From: Bacteroidota bacterium
Lineage (GTDB): Bacteria > Bacteroidota > Bacteroidia > Chitinophagales > Chitinophagaceae
DNA length: 54,893 nucleotides
Direction: 5' to 3'
NCBI GenBank assembly: GCA_013288945.1
Contig: JABDAZ010000019.1
Location: 1 to 54,893, forward strand
Shown here: positions 43,642 through 53,160 of the stretch, piece after piece
Layout of the letters: each line of letters starts with the position of its first letter
Position numbering within the stretch: position 1 is the stretch's first letter
Translations under genes and position numbers: made by a program
Notes under the pieces: model-generated
What the model was told of the DNA's origin: nothing
What the model saw: only the letters and a program-made list of their open reading frames with translations
Database searches by the model: none

Positions 43642-44655
43642 TTAATGATTTTGCCTGTAATGTTCAAGCAACATATCTCCGCCAAAATCAGTTTTTAAAT
43701 CACGGATTACAGTGTGCACATGATTGGCATTGTTTTGCGTATTATCATATTCAATAATAATCGTTGGGCCCTGAATGCGGTAGTAGTAAGGCTTTCCGGG
43801 CACATGCTCTGTAAAGCCTGCCCACGAAAACCACAAATTTTCCAATCCTGCAGTTTGTATTTCTTTCAGCATATCATCAGCAAATAATTTTGTGTAGCGA
43901 TGAATGTAAAGATTAATCAGTTGCAAAAAACGTTGCTGGTTTGCCGGAGAAAGTTCATTGTATTTTATTCCTGACGGATGATCGATCATCGCAACTCGGC
44001 TGGCGCCAGTAATAATTTCCGCGGGTGCTGCTGTATCAATAATTGCTTTTTTTAATTCATCAGCGCTTAATGAATGCAACATCGCAAAGCCATCATTTGT
44101 TTCCTGTTTCAACACTTCTTTACCTTTTTCATCACCTTCCAAAACCTTACCCGGATTTGATCCAAGAAAAGATGGCGTGCCTGCAACCAACTGTTTTTTA
44201 TCTGCCGAAAAATGAAATGCAACATGGTGCCCTTCAAAGCGCCATCCCCAAATAGTTTTATCCGAAGGAATCCCAAAAATGGTTACAAAATATTTTCCCG
44301 GATCACGAAAATGATCTTCAGGTTTGCGGTTTTCTAATTTTTTTAAAACAATATCAAGCTGCATAATGTCGTGTACTTTCTTCACGGCTTCATCACTCAG
44401 GCAACTATGCAATAAATCCATTAATGCTTTTCGTTGCGCGTCATTCAATTCATTTACAGAAATTCCTTTTCTGTCATCCAGCGGAATATACATGAAGCGA
44501 TGGCGTTCTTCTGATTCAAAAGGATACAATGCTTTTGCGCGTTGCGCGCTATCAAGCAGTTTTATAAAATCATTTGCTTTTGCAGGTAAATCCTGCGCGT
44601 TTATTTTATTAATAATTGCAATTAAAAAAATAGAGAAGAAAAATATGCGGCGCAT
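43642..44655 (-). CDS. DUF3500 family secreted protein
   Basis: The protein has 337 residues from the ATG at 44655 (signal peptide MRRIFFFSIFLIAIINKINAQ). The family pattern follows: ALYPFESEERHRFMYIP, GISVNELNDAQRKALMDLL, YFVTIFGIPSDKTIWGWRFEGHH, GNPGKVLEG and the C-terminal YYYRIQGPTIIIEYDNTQNNANHVHTVIRD. DUF3500 proteins are secreted; the conserved histidines (WRFEGHH, ANHVH) suggest a metal or ligand site, but the function is not established. An ATG at 44688 is in frame but lies before the signal peptide and is rejected. Confidence 0.82.
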   Translation of the reverse strand: MRRIFFFSIFLIAIINKINAQDLPAKANDFIKLLDSAQRAKALYPFESEERHRFMYIPLDDRKGISVNELNDAQRKALMDLLHSCLSDEAVKKVHDIMQLDIVLKKLENRKPEDHFRDPGKYFVTIFGIPSDKTIWGWRFEGHHVAFHFSADKKQLVAGTPSFLGSNPGKVLEGDEKGKEVLKQETNDGFAMLHSLSADELKKAIIDTAAPAEIITGASRVAMIDHPSGIKYNELSPANQQRFLQLINLYIHRYTKLFADDMLKEIQTAGLENLWFSWAGFTEHVPGKPYYYRIQGPTIIIEYDNTQNNANHVHTVIRDLKTDFGGDMLLEHYRQNH

Positions 44656-44769
44656 GCAGTTGATTGTATGATTAGTGAAAAACTGCATGAAGATAATTTT
44701 TATAGTTGTAAGTATAAGTTTTAAAACATTACTAATAAAAATCTAACTGAGCCGCACAACAAAGTAATT

Positions 44770-44797
44770 TGAGCCGCTAAACAAATTACTGTTGGTA
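44770..44797 (+). promoter_or_regulatory. Hairpin upstream of the SDR gene
   Basis: The perfect 9-base inverted repeat AGTAATTTG...CAAATTACT has a 10-base loop. A second GAGCCGC word lies just upstream. It may be an operator or an RNA hairpin. The AraC gene downstream is a possible binding protein, but this is a guess. Confidence 0.4.
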
Positions 44798-44862
44798 TTA
44801 ATGAATGACCTTTGTGTTCTCAAAGTGAAACAATCATACTTAAAAAAACATAAAAAATTATT

Positions 44863-45675
44863 ATGAAAAAAGTAGCATTAATATCAGGCGCATCATCTGG
44901 CATTGGCAAAGCAACCGCCATCGCGCTTGCGCAAAATGGTTATACAGTTTATGCCGCTGCAAGAAGAATTGAAAAAATGAATGACCTTTCAAAGACAGGC
45001 ATAAAGTTATTAAAGATGGATGTAACAGATGATGGCGCGATGATAAATGGCATCAGCGAGATTATTAATAATGAAGGCCGCATTGATGTGCTTATTAATA
45101 ACGCAGGCTACGGCCAATACGGTGCCATTGAAGAAGTAAGCATGAAGGATGCGCGTTACCAGATGGAAGTAAATGTGATCGGCCTTGCGCGGCTTACGCA
45201 ATTGTGCATTCCGCATATGCGCAAACAACAATCCGGAAAAATTATAAACATCACTTCTATTGGTGGAAAAATTTCCAGCCCGCTTGGCGGATGGTACCAC
45301 GCAAGCAAATTTGCCGTGGAAGCATTAAGCGATAATATGCGAATGGAATTAAAACCTTTCGGCATTGATGTGATTGTGATTGAACCGGGCGGAATAAAAA
45401 CATCGTGGGGCGATATTGCAATGGATAACCTTGCAAAATCCAGCAGCAACGGGCCATATAAAAACACGGCAGAAAAAATGGTTGCGATGAACAAAAAATT
45501 TGAACCGCGTTTGCCCGAACCATCATTAATAGCAAATTTAATTTTGAAAGCGATTAATACAACCAACCCGAAAACCAGGTATCACGCGGGTTTTATGGCA
45601 ACGCCCATATTAATGGCAAAAAAAATTTTGAGCGATAAACTATTTGATAAAATGATGATGAGCCAAGTTAAGTAA
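44863..45675 (+). CDS. Short-chain dehydrogenase/reductase (SDR)
   Basis: The 270-residue protein is a classical SDR: cofactor motif GASSGIGKATAIALA, NNAGYGQYGAIEE, catalytic Ser in NITSIGGK and the YHASK motif (YxxxK). The substrate-loop IEPGGIKTSWGD follows. An arginine pair after the first strand (AAARRIEKM) suggests NADP(H). The substrate is not evident. It is followed seven bases later by an AraC-family gene in the same direction, so the pair is probably one operon with its own regulator. Confidence 0.9.
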   Translation: MKKVALISGASSGIGKATAIALAQNGYTVYAAARRIEKMNDLSKTGIKLLKMDVTDDGAMINGISEIINNEGRIDVLINNAGYGQYGAIEEVSMKDARYQMEVNVIGLARLTQLCIPHMRKQQSGKIINITSIGGKISSPLGGWYHASKFAVEALSDNMRMELKPFGIDVIVIEPGGIKTSWGDIAMDNLAKSSSNGPYKNTAEKMVAMNKKFEPRLPEPSLIANLILKAINTTNPKTRYHAGFMATPILMAKKILSDKLFDKMMMSQVK

Positions 45676-45682
45676 CTTACAT

Positions 45683-46495
45683 ATGATTATGAAGACGGAT
45701 CAATTGCATTACAACATACTTTATTCGTGCAACGAAGCGCTCAAACGCGGCAAGGAACAATTTGTACAAGAACATTCTTTGTCGTGCTTATTATCTGGTG
45801 AAATTGAATTTTACACAACTCATGGAACGCTGCGTGTAAAAGCGCCTTCCATGGGTTTTGCAAAACGCAACCAGTTGGTAAAATCATTAAAAATGCCCGG
45901 TCCAAATGGCGAAGCTTGCAAAGCGATCAACATATGGCTTACGCAGGAATCGCTTAAGCGGTACAGTATTGAAAATGATATTAAAGCAACTGGCATTTAC
46001 CAAGGTGCGCCCATGATTAATTTGCACGATACATTTATTAAAGGATATTTTGATTCACTCATTCCTTATTTTGACAACCCGAAACAGTTAACAAAAAATC
46101 TTTCCATTTTAAAAACAAATGAAGCGATTGCATTACTGCTGCGGCACGATAGTAACCTGAAAAATATTTTATTTGATTTTAATGAACCGCATAAAATAGA
46201 TTTGGAAGCTTACATGAATGAACATTATAAATTTAATGTGCCGCTGAAACAATTTGCAAAATTGACGGGCAGAAGCCTTGCAACATTTAAAAGGGATTTT
46301 AAAAAAATATACAATACGCCGCCGCAAAAATGGTTATTAAATAAACGATTGCAGGAAGCCCATTTTTTAATAACCGAACGCAAACAAAAACCATCCGAAA
46401 CATACGTGGAAGTAGGTTTCGAAAACCTATCCCACTTTTCATCCGCATTTAAAAATATGTATGGATATAATCCCTCTTCAGCGCGGGTGGCTTAG
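45683..46495 (+). CDS. AraC-family transcriptional regulator
   Basis: The 270-residue protein has a ligand-binding half (residues 1-160) with cupin-like strands (SCLLSGEIEFYTTHGTLRVKAP). The two helix-turn-helix C-terminal half carries LEAYMNEHYKFNVPLKQFAKLTGRSLATFKRDFKKIY and FENLSHFSSAFKNMYGYNPSS. It should regulate the SDR gene with which it is co-transcribed. There is no evidence for the effector. The start could also be the ATG at 45689. Confidence 0.88.
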   Translation: MIMKTDQLHYNILYSCNEALKRGKEQFVQEHSLSCLLSGEIEFYTTHGTLRVKAPSMGFAKRNQLVKSLKMPGPNGEACKAINIWLTQESLKRYSIENDIKATGIYQGAPMINLHDTFIKGYFDSLIPYFDNPKQLTKNLSILKTNEAIALLLRHDSNLKNILFDFNEPHKIDLEAYMNEHYKFNVPLKQFAKLTGRSLATFKRDFKKIYNTPPQKWLLNKRLQEAHFLITERKQKPSETYVEVGFENLSHFSSAFKNMYGYNPSSARVA

Positions 46496-46957
46496 TATTA
46501 ATAATTTTTTTTACACTAAATAAAGTTTTGCTTTTGTTTGAGCAGAACAATTTATTAATAGCAAAAAAAGAAAATAAGATTTCTTTCTGAAGGAATGTTT
46601 ATAAAAATTTTCATTTATAAAATATTCTGCCGAACCGATGTGAATGTTGTTTTGTTGCCATTAATAACTCGTTTTGCTAAACGATTTTTCTTTTACTGCA
46701 CGCAAGTATTTCATTAATCCACCATTTTATTTTCTTAATACACAGAAAACGGGGTTTTCTAAACAATATTCAGCGGATAATTTTGTTTTAGAGAATGGTT
46801 TTATTGCTATAAAATTTCGCTTTTCAAAACAACAGCTTATTAATAAAGGCGTTTGCAATTTGAAATGCGGGTTATTATTTTTATTATCGCACCCGGTAAC
46901 GAGTTTTTAGTTACCGGCATTTTGTATTATTTAAACCAGTATCATTTTTTTTAAACC
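46496..46957. other. Gene-free AT-rich gap before the ABC transporter
   Basis: The 462 bases hold no gene I can support. They contain two hairpins: AGAAAAC/GTTTTCT (46744-46760) and CCGGTAAC/GTTACCGG (46893-46917), the second with a T-rich tail. No heptad array is evident. A 40-codon frame at 46595-46717 and a 78-codon frame at 46674 look like chance. Confidence 0.5.
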
Positions 46958-48769
46958 GTGCATACCCTAACTAAAAAAATACAAAAGCTACGGACTAACT
47001 TAAACCTTAAACGGACCTTAAGCCTTGTATGGCACGTTGCGCCCGGCCTTACGATGCTCGCGCTTGTAATGATTGTTCTTGAAAGTGCAGTGTTCTTCGC
47101 TTCTCTTTATCTTTTAAAATTATTGGTTGATGCGGTTGCGCAACAAAGCGCACATCCGGATGGCGGCCATTTAATAAAAATATATGTTATTGCTGCGGCT
47201 GTTACTGCGATAGTTTATGCCATTGTAAAAGGCATTTCCACATACATAACAGAATTGCATGCCGCAAAAGTTGGTGAGTATATTGATGATCACATTCACG
47301 CGCGCGCCGTTGAACTCGATCTTGGCTTTTACGAAAGCCCTGCTTATTTCGATATTTTAAAACGCGCAAAAGACGCCGGGCCAGATAAACCAAATGCCAT
47401 CGTTATTAATCTTGTTGAAATTTTAAAAAACGCAATGACATTGATAGCCATCGGTTCCGTACTTATTTCAATTGATTGGTTTTTGTTGCCGCTGCTTGCC
47501 TTGTTTGTGTTGCCCACACTTTTTGTGCGCATCAGTTTTGCAGACAAAATGCATTTGTGGAGAATGAAACAAACGCCGCTCGAACGTAAATCAACTTACC
47601 TGAGTGGCTTATTAACTGGCGATACTTCTGCGAAAGAAATTCGTGGTTTAGGCCTCGGAAATTATTTGCGAAAATTGTATGTAAGCATCCGCGTTAATTT
47701 ATTGAATGAACGGATGAACCTTAGTAAAGAAAGTACAAAACGTGAAATTATAACAACCATTTTTGCAACGCTTGGTTTTTTTGCGTGTGTCGCGTATATC
47801 GCGCTGGGCACGGTTAACGGGCATCGCAGCGTTGGAAATATTACGTTGTTTCTCGTTGCATTTCCGCAATCATTTAATACAATGCAGGCATTGAGCGCGG
47901 GCATTTCTAAACTGTATCAAAACAATATTTTTGTTACCAGTATTTTTGAATTGTTCGATTTGAAAGGAAATTTAAAAGAACCTGAAAACCCTTTACAAAT
48001 TCCTGCAAATGCAAAAATGGATTTGGAAATAAATGATTTGAATTTTACATATCCGCATGCCGATGAACCAACACTTACTGATATTAATTTACAAATTCCA
48101 TCAGGTAAAATTGTTGCGGTAATTGGTTTAAATGGCGCAGGAAAAACGACATTAATAAAACTGCTTTGCAGGTTGTATGATCCTTCATCAGGAAATATTA
48201 CCATTGGCGGAACTGATATAAAAAAGTTTAGAAGTGAAGATTACAGGAAACAGATAAGCACCGTTTTCCAGGACTTTGGAAAATACAATGTAACTGCTGC
48301 TGATAATATAAAATTTGGCAACATAGATGGCGCGCACAATGAAGAAGAAATGATTGACGCGGCGAAGAATAGCGGCGCGCATGATTTTATTAATAAATTT
48401 CCTGATGGTTATGAAACGATGATGGGGCGCGTGTTTGAGGACGGGCATGAAGTTAGCATTGGCCAATGGCAAAAGCTTGCAATTGCGAGATCATTTTACA
48501 GTCCAGCCCGTTTTTTAATATTGGATGAAGCAACGAGTGCGCTGGATGCAATGGCAGAAAAAGAATTGTTTGAATCTTTCCGCGAAAGAATTGGCAACCG
48601 TGCGGCATTAATAATTACACATCGTTTAAGTGCTGTAAAACATGCCGATTTTATTTACGTTTTATCAAACGGAAAAATTCAGCAAAGTGGCACGCATGAG
48701 CAATTGATTGATATGGATGGCGACTATGCAAAGCTGTTTAAAAACAAACATGCGGAAGCGGTTGCGTGA
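46958..48769 (+). CDS. ABC transporter with fused membrane and ATPase domains
   Basis: The protein has 603 residues from a GTG. It has six membrane helices in the first 330 residues and then the ATPase domain: Walker A VIGLNGAGKTTLIKLL (about 395), Q-loop TVFQDFGKYN, and signature VSIGQWQKLAIARSF. Walker B FLILDEATSALDAMAEK and H-loop ITHRLSAV complete it. The signature reads SIGQ where the family usually has SGGQ. This is a homodimeric exporter of the MsbA/peptide type. There is no C39 peptidase domain. It is followed by a nested heptad element and the glycosyltransferase operon. Confidence 0.88.
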   Translation: MHTLTKKIQKLRTNLNLKRTLSLVWHVAPGLTMLALVMIVLESAVFFASLYLLKLLVDAVAQQSAHPDGGHLIKIYVIAAAVTAIVYAIVKGISTYITELHAAKVGEYIDDHIHARAVELDLGFYESPAYFDILKRAKDAGPDKPNAIVINLVEILKNAMTLIAIGSVLISIDWFLLPLLALFVLPTLFVRISFADKMHLWRMKQTPLERKSTYLSGLLTGDTSAKEIRGLGLGNYLRKLYVSIRVNLLNERMNLSKESTKREIITTIFATLGFFACVAYIALGTVNGHRSVGNITLFLVAFPQSFNTMQALSAGISKLYQNNIFVTSIFELFDLKGNLKEPENPLQIPANAKMDLEINDLNFTYPHADEPTLTDINLQIPSGKIVAVIGLNGAGKTTLIKLLCRLYDPSSGNITIGGTDIKKFRSEDYRKQISTVFQDFGKYNVTAADNIKFGNIDGAHNEEEMIDAAKNSGAHDFINKFPDGYETMMGRVFEDGHEVSIGQWQKLAIARSFYSPARFLILDEATSALDAMAEKELFESFRERIGNRAALIITHRLSAVKHADFIYVLSNGKIQQSGTHEQLIDMDGDYAKLFKNKHAEAVA

Positions 48770-48773
48770 TTGA

Positions 48774-49041
48774 GGTGAATAGGCAATGGCGAATGGTGAA
48801 TTTGGTTATGGGTTATGGGTTATGAGTTATGAGTTAAACTTGATGTTGGTAATGTTCAATAATCAATATTCAATGAGGAAGTTTAAAATGAGTTTAAGTT
48901 TTATATTATTGATTCATTAATAAATAATTTATTAATGATCACAGATAATTAATTGTTGATTATTGAGTATTGAATATTGATTATTGAATGTTGTTCGTTA
49001 TAACATTAATAACAGGTATTATTCACCGTTGACCATTCACC
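48774..49041. repeat. Nested heptad inverted-repeat element
   Basis: The outer arms are GGTGAAT units at 48774-48801 and ATTCACC/GTTGACC units at 49021-49041. TTATGGG units are at 48806-48840. The inner arms are ATTCAAT units at 48854-48874 and ATTGAAT/GTTGATT units at 48955-48996. The element starts five bases after the ABC gene stop and ends about 20 bases before the next start. Confidence 0.7.
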
Positions 49042-49062
49042 AAATGCGCCCTTAGAAAACAA

Positions 49063-50250
49063 ATGAAAACAAAAGATACTTCTGTCACTAAAAAAATAGC
49101 TGTTGTCACTTCCTGTCTTGATGATTGGGGCGGCAGTGAAGAGTTATGGGGCAAAAGTATTCCGCATTTACTGAAAAAAAATTTTCACGTTACAGTTTAT
49201 AAACCAAAGATAAACCGCAACCACCGCGAATATATTTCGCTTGCAGAAAAAGGCGTTGAGCTGGTTGATTTATTGCCGGAAGTTTCATTAACAACGCGCG
49301 TTACCAATAAAAGCAAAGACATTCTGCAACGCGGTTATCAAAAATTAAATTTGCCAGGTTTCTCACAACATAATGATGAACCATTAACGGTTCATTTAAA
49401 AACTTGCACTCCTGATCTCGTAATCATTTCGCAAGGAATAAATTTTGACGGGTTAAATTTTGGTTACGAATGTGCGCAGCTAAATATTCCTTATGTGATC
49501 ATTTGCCAAAAGGCGGTTGATTTTTACTGGCCTGCTCCTGCTAACAGATCGTTTATGATTACAACGTTGCAGCAGGCAAAAAAATGTTATTTCGTTTCAC
49601 ATCACAATCATCGTTTAACGGAAGAACAATTTGGTATTCGTTTACCAAATGCACAAGTAATTTTTAATCCGGTAAAAGTTTCCGGCAAAGCCATTTCATT
49701 TCCATCAATAAATAATGGTTACAAGCTTGCATGTATTGGCCGTTTATTTTTATTAGATAAAGGGCAGGATATTTTAATGCGTATTCTTTCAGAAAAAAAA
49801 TGGAAAGAAAGGCCAATCACCATTTCATTTGTAGGAACCGGGCCGGATGAAGCCGGCTTGCGCGAAATGGCTTCTTTATTAAAAATTTCAAACGTTGAAT
49901 TTACCGGGCAGGTTAATGATATAGAAAATTTATGGCAGCACTACCATGCATTCATTTTACCATCAAGAAGTGAAGGTTTGCCGCTATCAATGATTGAAGC
50001 AATGGCTGCGGGCCGCCCTGTTATTGTAACCAAAGCCGGCGGCAATGCGGAGATAGTTGAAGAAGGCATAACAGGTTTTATGGGCCAGGCCAATGAAGAA
50101 TCTTTTGGCGAAGCCATGGAAAATGCATGGAACAAAAAAGACGAATGGGAAACAATGGGCAAAACAGCTTCTTTAAAAATTGCAGCAAGTATACCAACAT
50201 CACCAGAAAAGGAATTCGCTAACTATATTAATGAATTAATACATGAATAA
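49063..50250 (+). CDS. Family 4 glycosyltransferase (GT-B fold)
   Basis: The 395-residue protein has two Rossmann-like halves: KIAVVTSCLDDWGGSEELWG near the start, then RLFLLDKGQDILM, EFTGQVNDIENLW and the C-terminal EGLPLSMIEAMAAGRPVIVT (GT4 nucleotide-sugar site, about 300-320). It is retaining and cytosolic. The acceptor and sugar are unknown. Its stop overlaps the start of the GT2 gene by eight bases, so the two are translationally coupled. Confidence 0.88.
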   Translation: MKTKDTSVTKKIAVVTSCLDDWGGSEELWGKSIPHLLKKNFHVTVYKPKINRNHREYISLAEKGVELVDLLPEVSLTTRVTNKSKDILQRGYQKLNLPGFSQHNDEPLTVHLKTCTPDLVIISQGINFDGLNFGYECAQLNIPYVIICQKAVDFYWPAPANRSFMITTLQQAKKCYFVSHHNHRLTEEQFGIRLPNAQVIFNPVKVSGKAISFPSINNGYKLACIGRLFLLDKGQDILMRILSEKKWKERPITISFVGTGPDEAGLREMASLLKISNVEFTGQVNDIENLWQHYHAFILPSRSEGLPLSMIEAMAAGRPVIVTKAGGNAEIVEEGITGFMGQANEESFGEAMENAWNKKDEWETMGKTASLKIAASIPTSPEKEFANYINELIHE

Positions 50251-51217
50251 CAGGCCACTAGTTTCAGTAATAATTCCTACATACAACAGGATTGGAAAAA
50301 TTGCAGGCGCTATTAATAGCGTGCTGAAACAAACATATCCGAACGTACAATTGATTGTTGTTGATGATGGCTCGGATGACAACACGAATGAATATATTAC
50401 TACCTTTCCAATGGTTGAATATGTATTGCAGGAGCACGCTGGGCAAGCGTTTGCGCGCAACAACGGATTGAAACATGCAAAAGGAAATATCATTGCTTCG
50501 CTTGATAGTGATGATATGTGGGAACCTGAATTTCTGGATCGCTGCGTCACGATGCTCGAAGAAAAAAATGTTGATTTTGTTTTTGCAAACTGGCACCAGG
50601 AATTAGCAAACGGGCAGTGGAGCGATTGCTTATCAAACGATCCGTTTTTAAAACAACACGTTGTTGATACACCTGATCATTGGATTGAATTATCAAATGC
50701 AGATTTAAGAAATTTGTTTTTACGCACCTGCCCTGCTCCATCATCTGCTGCTGTAATCCGCAAGTCATCTATTTTTTCTGGTTGGAATACAGAGATGAAA
50801 ATTGGTGATGACTGGTGCTTGTACCTTGATATGATTTTCTTTAATAAATGCAAAGCTGCATTTACGATGAATAAATTATGGCACAAACAAATTGATAACT
50901 TAAATATTTATGATGGCCGAAAAAGAAGCGAAGTATTAATGCTTTTGTTTATTGATGATTTTAAAAAATACATCACGCGTTATGAGAATGAATTGACAAA
51001 AAATGAATTGCAAATACTTCAAAAAAAATACATGGAGAGTTTGGTTGAACTCGCCAAACACAGGCTGGTAAGGGATTTCAACATTACTGATTCTGCAAGG
51101 TTGTTTAAGCGTTCTATGGACATAAGCCCATCATTTACTTTTTCAACCATTCCAAATATTATTAAAACCGGTTGGGACTGGCACATGAAAGAGTTGATGC
51201 AAAAGTTCAGCAGGTAA
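50243..51217 (+). CDS. Family 2 glycosyltransferase (GT-A fold)
   Basis: The 324-residue protein starts MNNRPLVSVIIPTYNRIGKI. VVDDGSDDNTNEYI, IIASLDSDDMWEPEFLD (DxD-type motif SDD) and an SSAAVIRKSSIFSGWN stretch before the acceptor side follow. It is an inverting transferase of the cytosolic side, with no membrane helix. It is coupled to the GT4 gene by overlap and followed nine bases later by a UbiA-family gene. The three almost certainly work together. Confidence 0.88.
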   Translation: MNNRPLVSVIIPTYNRIGKIAGAINSVLKQTYPNVQLIVVDDGSDDNTNEYITTFPMVEYVLQEHAGQAFARNNGLKHAKGNIIASLDSDDMWEPEFLDRCVTMLEEKNVDFVFANWHQELANGQWSDCLSNDPFLKQHVVDTPDHWIELSNADLRNLFLRTCPAPSSAAVIRKSSIFSGWNTEMKIGDDWCLYLDMIFFNKCKAAFTMNKLWHKQIDNLNIYDGRKRSEVLMLLFIDDFKKYITRYENELTKNELQILQKKYMESLVELAKHRLVRDFNITDSARLFKRSMDISPSFTFSTIPNIIKTGWDWHMKELMQKFSR

Positions 51218-51226
51218 CTATTATTA

Positions 51227-52231
51227 ATGAAAAAAGTTTTATCAGTCATACGATCGCAGGAATGGTGGGGATATAAAATTCCACCGTTGCTCGCTATTGG
51301 TTATGCAACAACTTTATTATCCAATACACCGCTTAACAAAGTTGCATGGTGGTTGCTTTTTTTACTCGCAGCAATTGTTGTTGATGCGATTTATGTAAGC
51401 ATCATTAATGACATCACCGACATTGAAGAAGATTTAGCGAGCAACAAAAAAAACCGCATGGCAAATATTTCGCCACGCGTGCGCTGGATGTTTCCTGCGG
51501 TTTGCATTGCATTAATTTTGTATTTTATTTTATTTGTTTTTAAAGATTTGCTTTCTGCTATTTTATACGTTTTATCGTCGCTTTCATTTACTTTATATTC
51601 TTTTCCACCAGCACGATTAAAAAAGCGTGGTATACTCGGTGTGTTTGCCGATGCATGCGGTTCTACTTTTTTTCCAAGCCTATTAATGGTTTCCGCAACG
51701 AGCGCTTACATTGGCCAGAACATTGACTGGCTCTGGTTTTCAGCCGTTGGCGTTTGGTCGCTTGCAAATGGTTTGCGTGGAATATTATGGCACCAGTTTT
51801 ATGATCGTGAAAATGATTTGAAAGTAAACCTCAACACCTACGCAAGCAAAGTTGATCCGCAATCTTTTAAACCAAAAGCAATTTTATTAATAACAATTGA
51901 AGTAGTTGCGCTTGCAGTTATTTTTATTCATTTAATGAACCCAATCCCTTTAATATTTTTAGCAGCATATTTTTTATTGGTGATGATGTACCGCAAAATG
52001 GGTTACAGTATTACAGTAATAATGACGCCAAAAAACCAAGCCTATCAAATATTATTAAGCGATTATTACCAGGTATTTTTTCCCATCGCATTACTCGTTG
52101 CAGCAACGATTGCATTTCTTTCCGCATGGATTGTATTAATGATCCACATCTTACTTTTCAATGCAAAAATTATAATTATCTGTAAAGACATTGTTAGCTT
52201 TTTCCGCCGGTTAGTTTTAAAAACGGCTTAG
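51227..52231 (+). CDS. UbiA-family prenyltransferase
   Basis: The 334-residue protein has about nine membrane helices and both UbiA Asp-rich motifs: NDITDIEED (NDxxDxxxD, near residue 60) and YDREND (DxxxD, near 180). These bind the prenyl diphosphate through magnesium. The family moves prenyl groups to aromatic rings, heme, phospholipids or phosphoribose. As the third gene of a GT4-GT2-UbiA operon it may attach a polyprenyl carrier to a sugar or sugar-phosphate, as the decaprenyl-phosphoribose synthase does; this is inference from context. A menaquinone or heme O enzyme would be expected next to other cofactor genes, and none is here. Confidence 0.82.
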   Translation: MKKVLSVIRSQEWWGYKIPPLLAIGYATTLLSNTPLNKVAWWLLFLLAAIVVDAIYVSIINDITDIEEDLASNKKNRMANISPRVRWMFPAVCIALILYFILFVFKDLLSAILYVLSSLSFTLYSFPPARLKKRGILGVFADACGSTFFPSLLMVSATSAYIGQNIDWLWFSAVGVWSLANGLRGILWHQFYDRENDLKVNLNTYASKVDPQSFKPKAILLITIEVVALAVIFIHLMNPIPLIFLAAYFLLVMMYRKMGYSITVIMTPKNQAYQILLSDYYQVFFPIALLVAATIAFLSAWIVLMIHILLFNAKIIIICKDIVSFFRRLVLKTA

Positions 52232-52262
52232 TAAATGTCTTATTGAAAGAAGTAAATTAAAC

Positions 52263-52464
52263 AATCAATAATCAACATTCAATATTCAATAATCAAGGAA
52301 AAGAATTTGCGTTCGCTTAGTCTATAAAATTCTTTTATTAATAAATAAATGAAATAAAAAATAATCAAAGAATAGAAAATGTATTCACTTGCTTATTGAA
52401 CATTGATTATTGAATGTTGAATATTAGCAATGAATACTTCATAGTTCATACCTCATACTTCATA
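52263..52464. repeat. Large heptad inverted-repeat element
   Basis: The left arm, 52263-52297, has five ATTCAAT/AATCAAC units. The right arm, 52395-52464, has ten units that change gradually from ATTGAAT words to TTCATAC words. It ends one base before the SGNH hydrolase stop codon. The middle is AT-rich with TTATTAATAA. Confidence 0.7.
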
Positions 52465-52465
52465 C

Positions 52466-53143
52466 CTACTTTGCCAACATCACTTCCAGCATCTTATCAG
52501 CAACCAGTTGATTGCCTTCAGGATTTAAATGAACACCATCAACCGTGAGAGAGCCCGATGGTTTATTGCCCGGATTATTTTTTAAATTATATACATGAAA
52601 AATTTCACGGAAATCTATTAATCCGCATTTTAAATTTTTACTCAGGTCGCGGATGATTTGAGAATACCTGTTTAAGTCGCCATCCTGCTGGTTTGTAAAA
52701 TCAATTTTTTCACCAATAGAAGCCGGTGTACACAATATCACTTTACAATTTTTTGCCTGCAACCTTAAAATAATTGCAGTATAAAATTTTTCAAATTTAT
52801 CAGCGTCCGTTCCTGTGCCGGTTAATGTTTTATGCCAAACATCATTAACACCAATCCATATAAAAACAACATCAGGATTTTTTGAAACCACATCATCATT
52901 CAACCGCAAATACAAATCAGTTACTTTATTTCCACCGATGCCTGCGCCAACCAAATCATACAAATTGGTTAAGCCTTTTGCCTGCAAAGCTTCGCCAATT
53001 TTAGTAATGTAACCGCCAGGTTTTGCGCCAGCTTCCGTAATAGAATCTCCAAAGAAAACAACGCGCGTAATTTTTTGCGGAACCATTGATGTAACCATTG
53101 TAAAAACGCCAAGTATGATTAACGAACGCACAAACAATTTCAT
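52466..53143 (-). CDS. SGNH/GDSL-family hydrolase, secreted
   Basis: The 225-residue protein has a signal peptide (MKLFVRSLIILGVFTMVTSM, cleavage not sharp). The four SGNH blocks are FFGDSITEAG (catalytic Ser), GAGIGGNKVTDL (Gly), IWIGVNDVWH (Asn) and DGVHLNPEG (Asp-His). It is a GDSL esterase or acetylhydrolase acting in the periplasm, perhaps on glycan acetyl groups. The promoter -7 box TAGATTTG is at 53161-53168 on the reverse strand, 11 bases or so before the start. Confidence 0.9.
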   Translation of the reverse strand: MKLFVRSLIILGVFTMVTSMVPQKITRVVFFGDSITEAGAKPGGYITKIGEALQAKGLTNLYDLVGAGIGGNKVTDLYLRLNDDVVSKNPDVVFIWIGVNDVWHKTLTGTGTDADKFEKFYTAIILRLQAKNCKVILCTPASIGEKIDFTNQQDGDLNRYSQIIRDLSKNLKCGLIDFREIFHVYNLKNNPGNKPSGSLTVDGVHLNPEGNQLVADKMLEVMLAK

Positions 53144-53160
53144 ATTAATAATTTTATTTT

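Noticed and set aside
46595..46717. Small gene or peptide precursor for the ABC exporter
   Set aside because: A 40-codon frame exists but has no leader-peptide motif, no maturation enzymes are nearby, and codon content looks like random AT-rich DNA. A RiPP cluster cannot be supported.
46674..46910. 78-codon frame upstream of the ABC transporter
   Set aside because: It crosses a hairpin, has no family features and its composition fits non-coding DNA.
48774..49041. CRISPR array
   Set aside because: The repeating unit is 7 bases, with no 25-40 base repeats, no spacers and no cas genes anywhere in the window.
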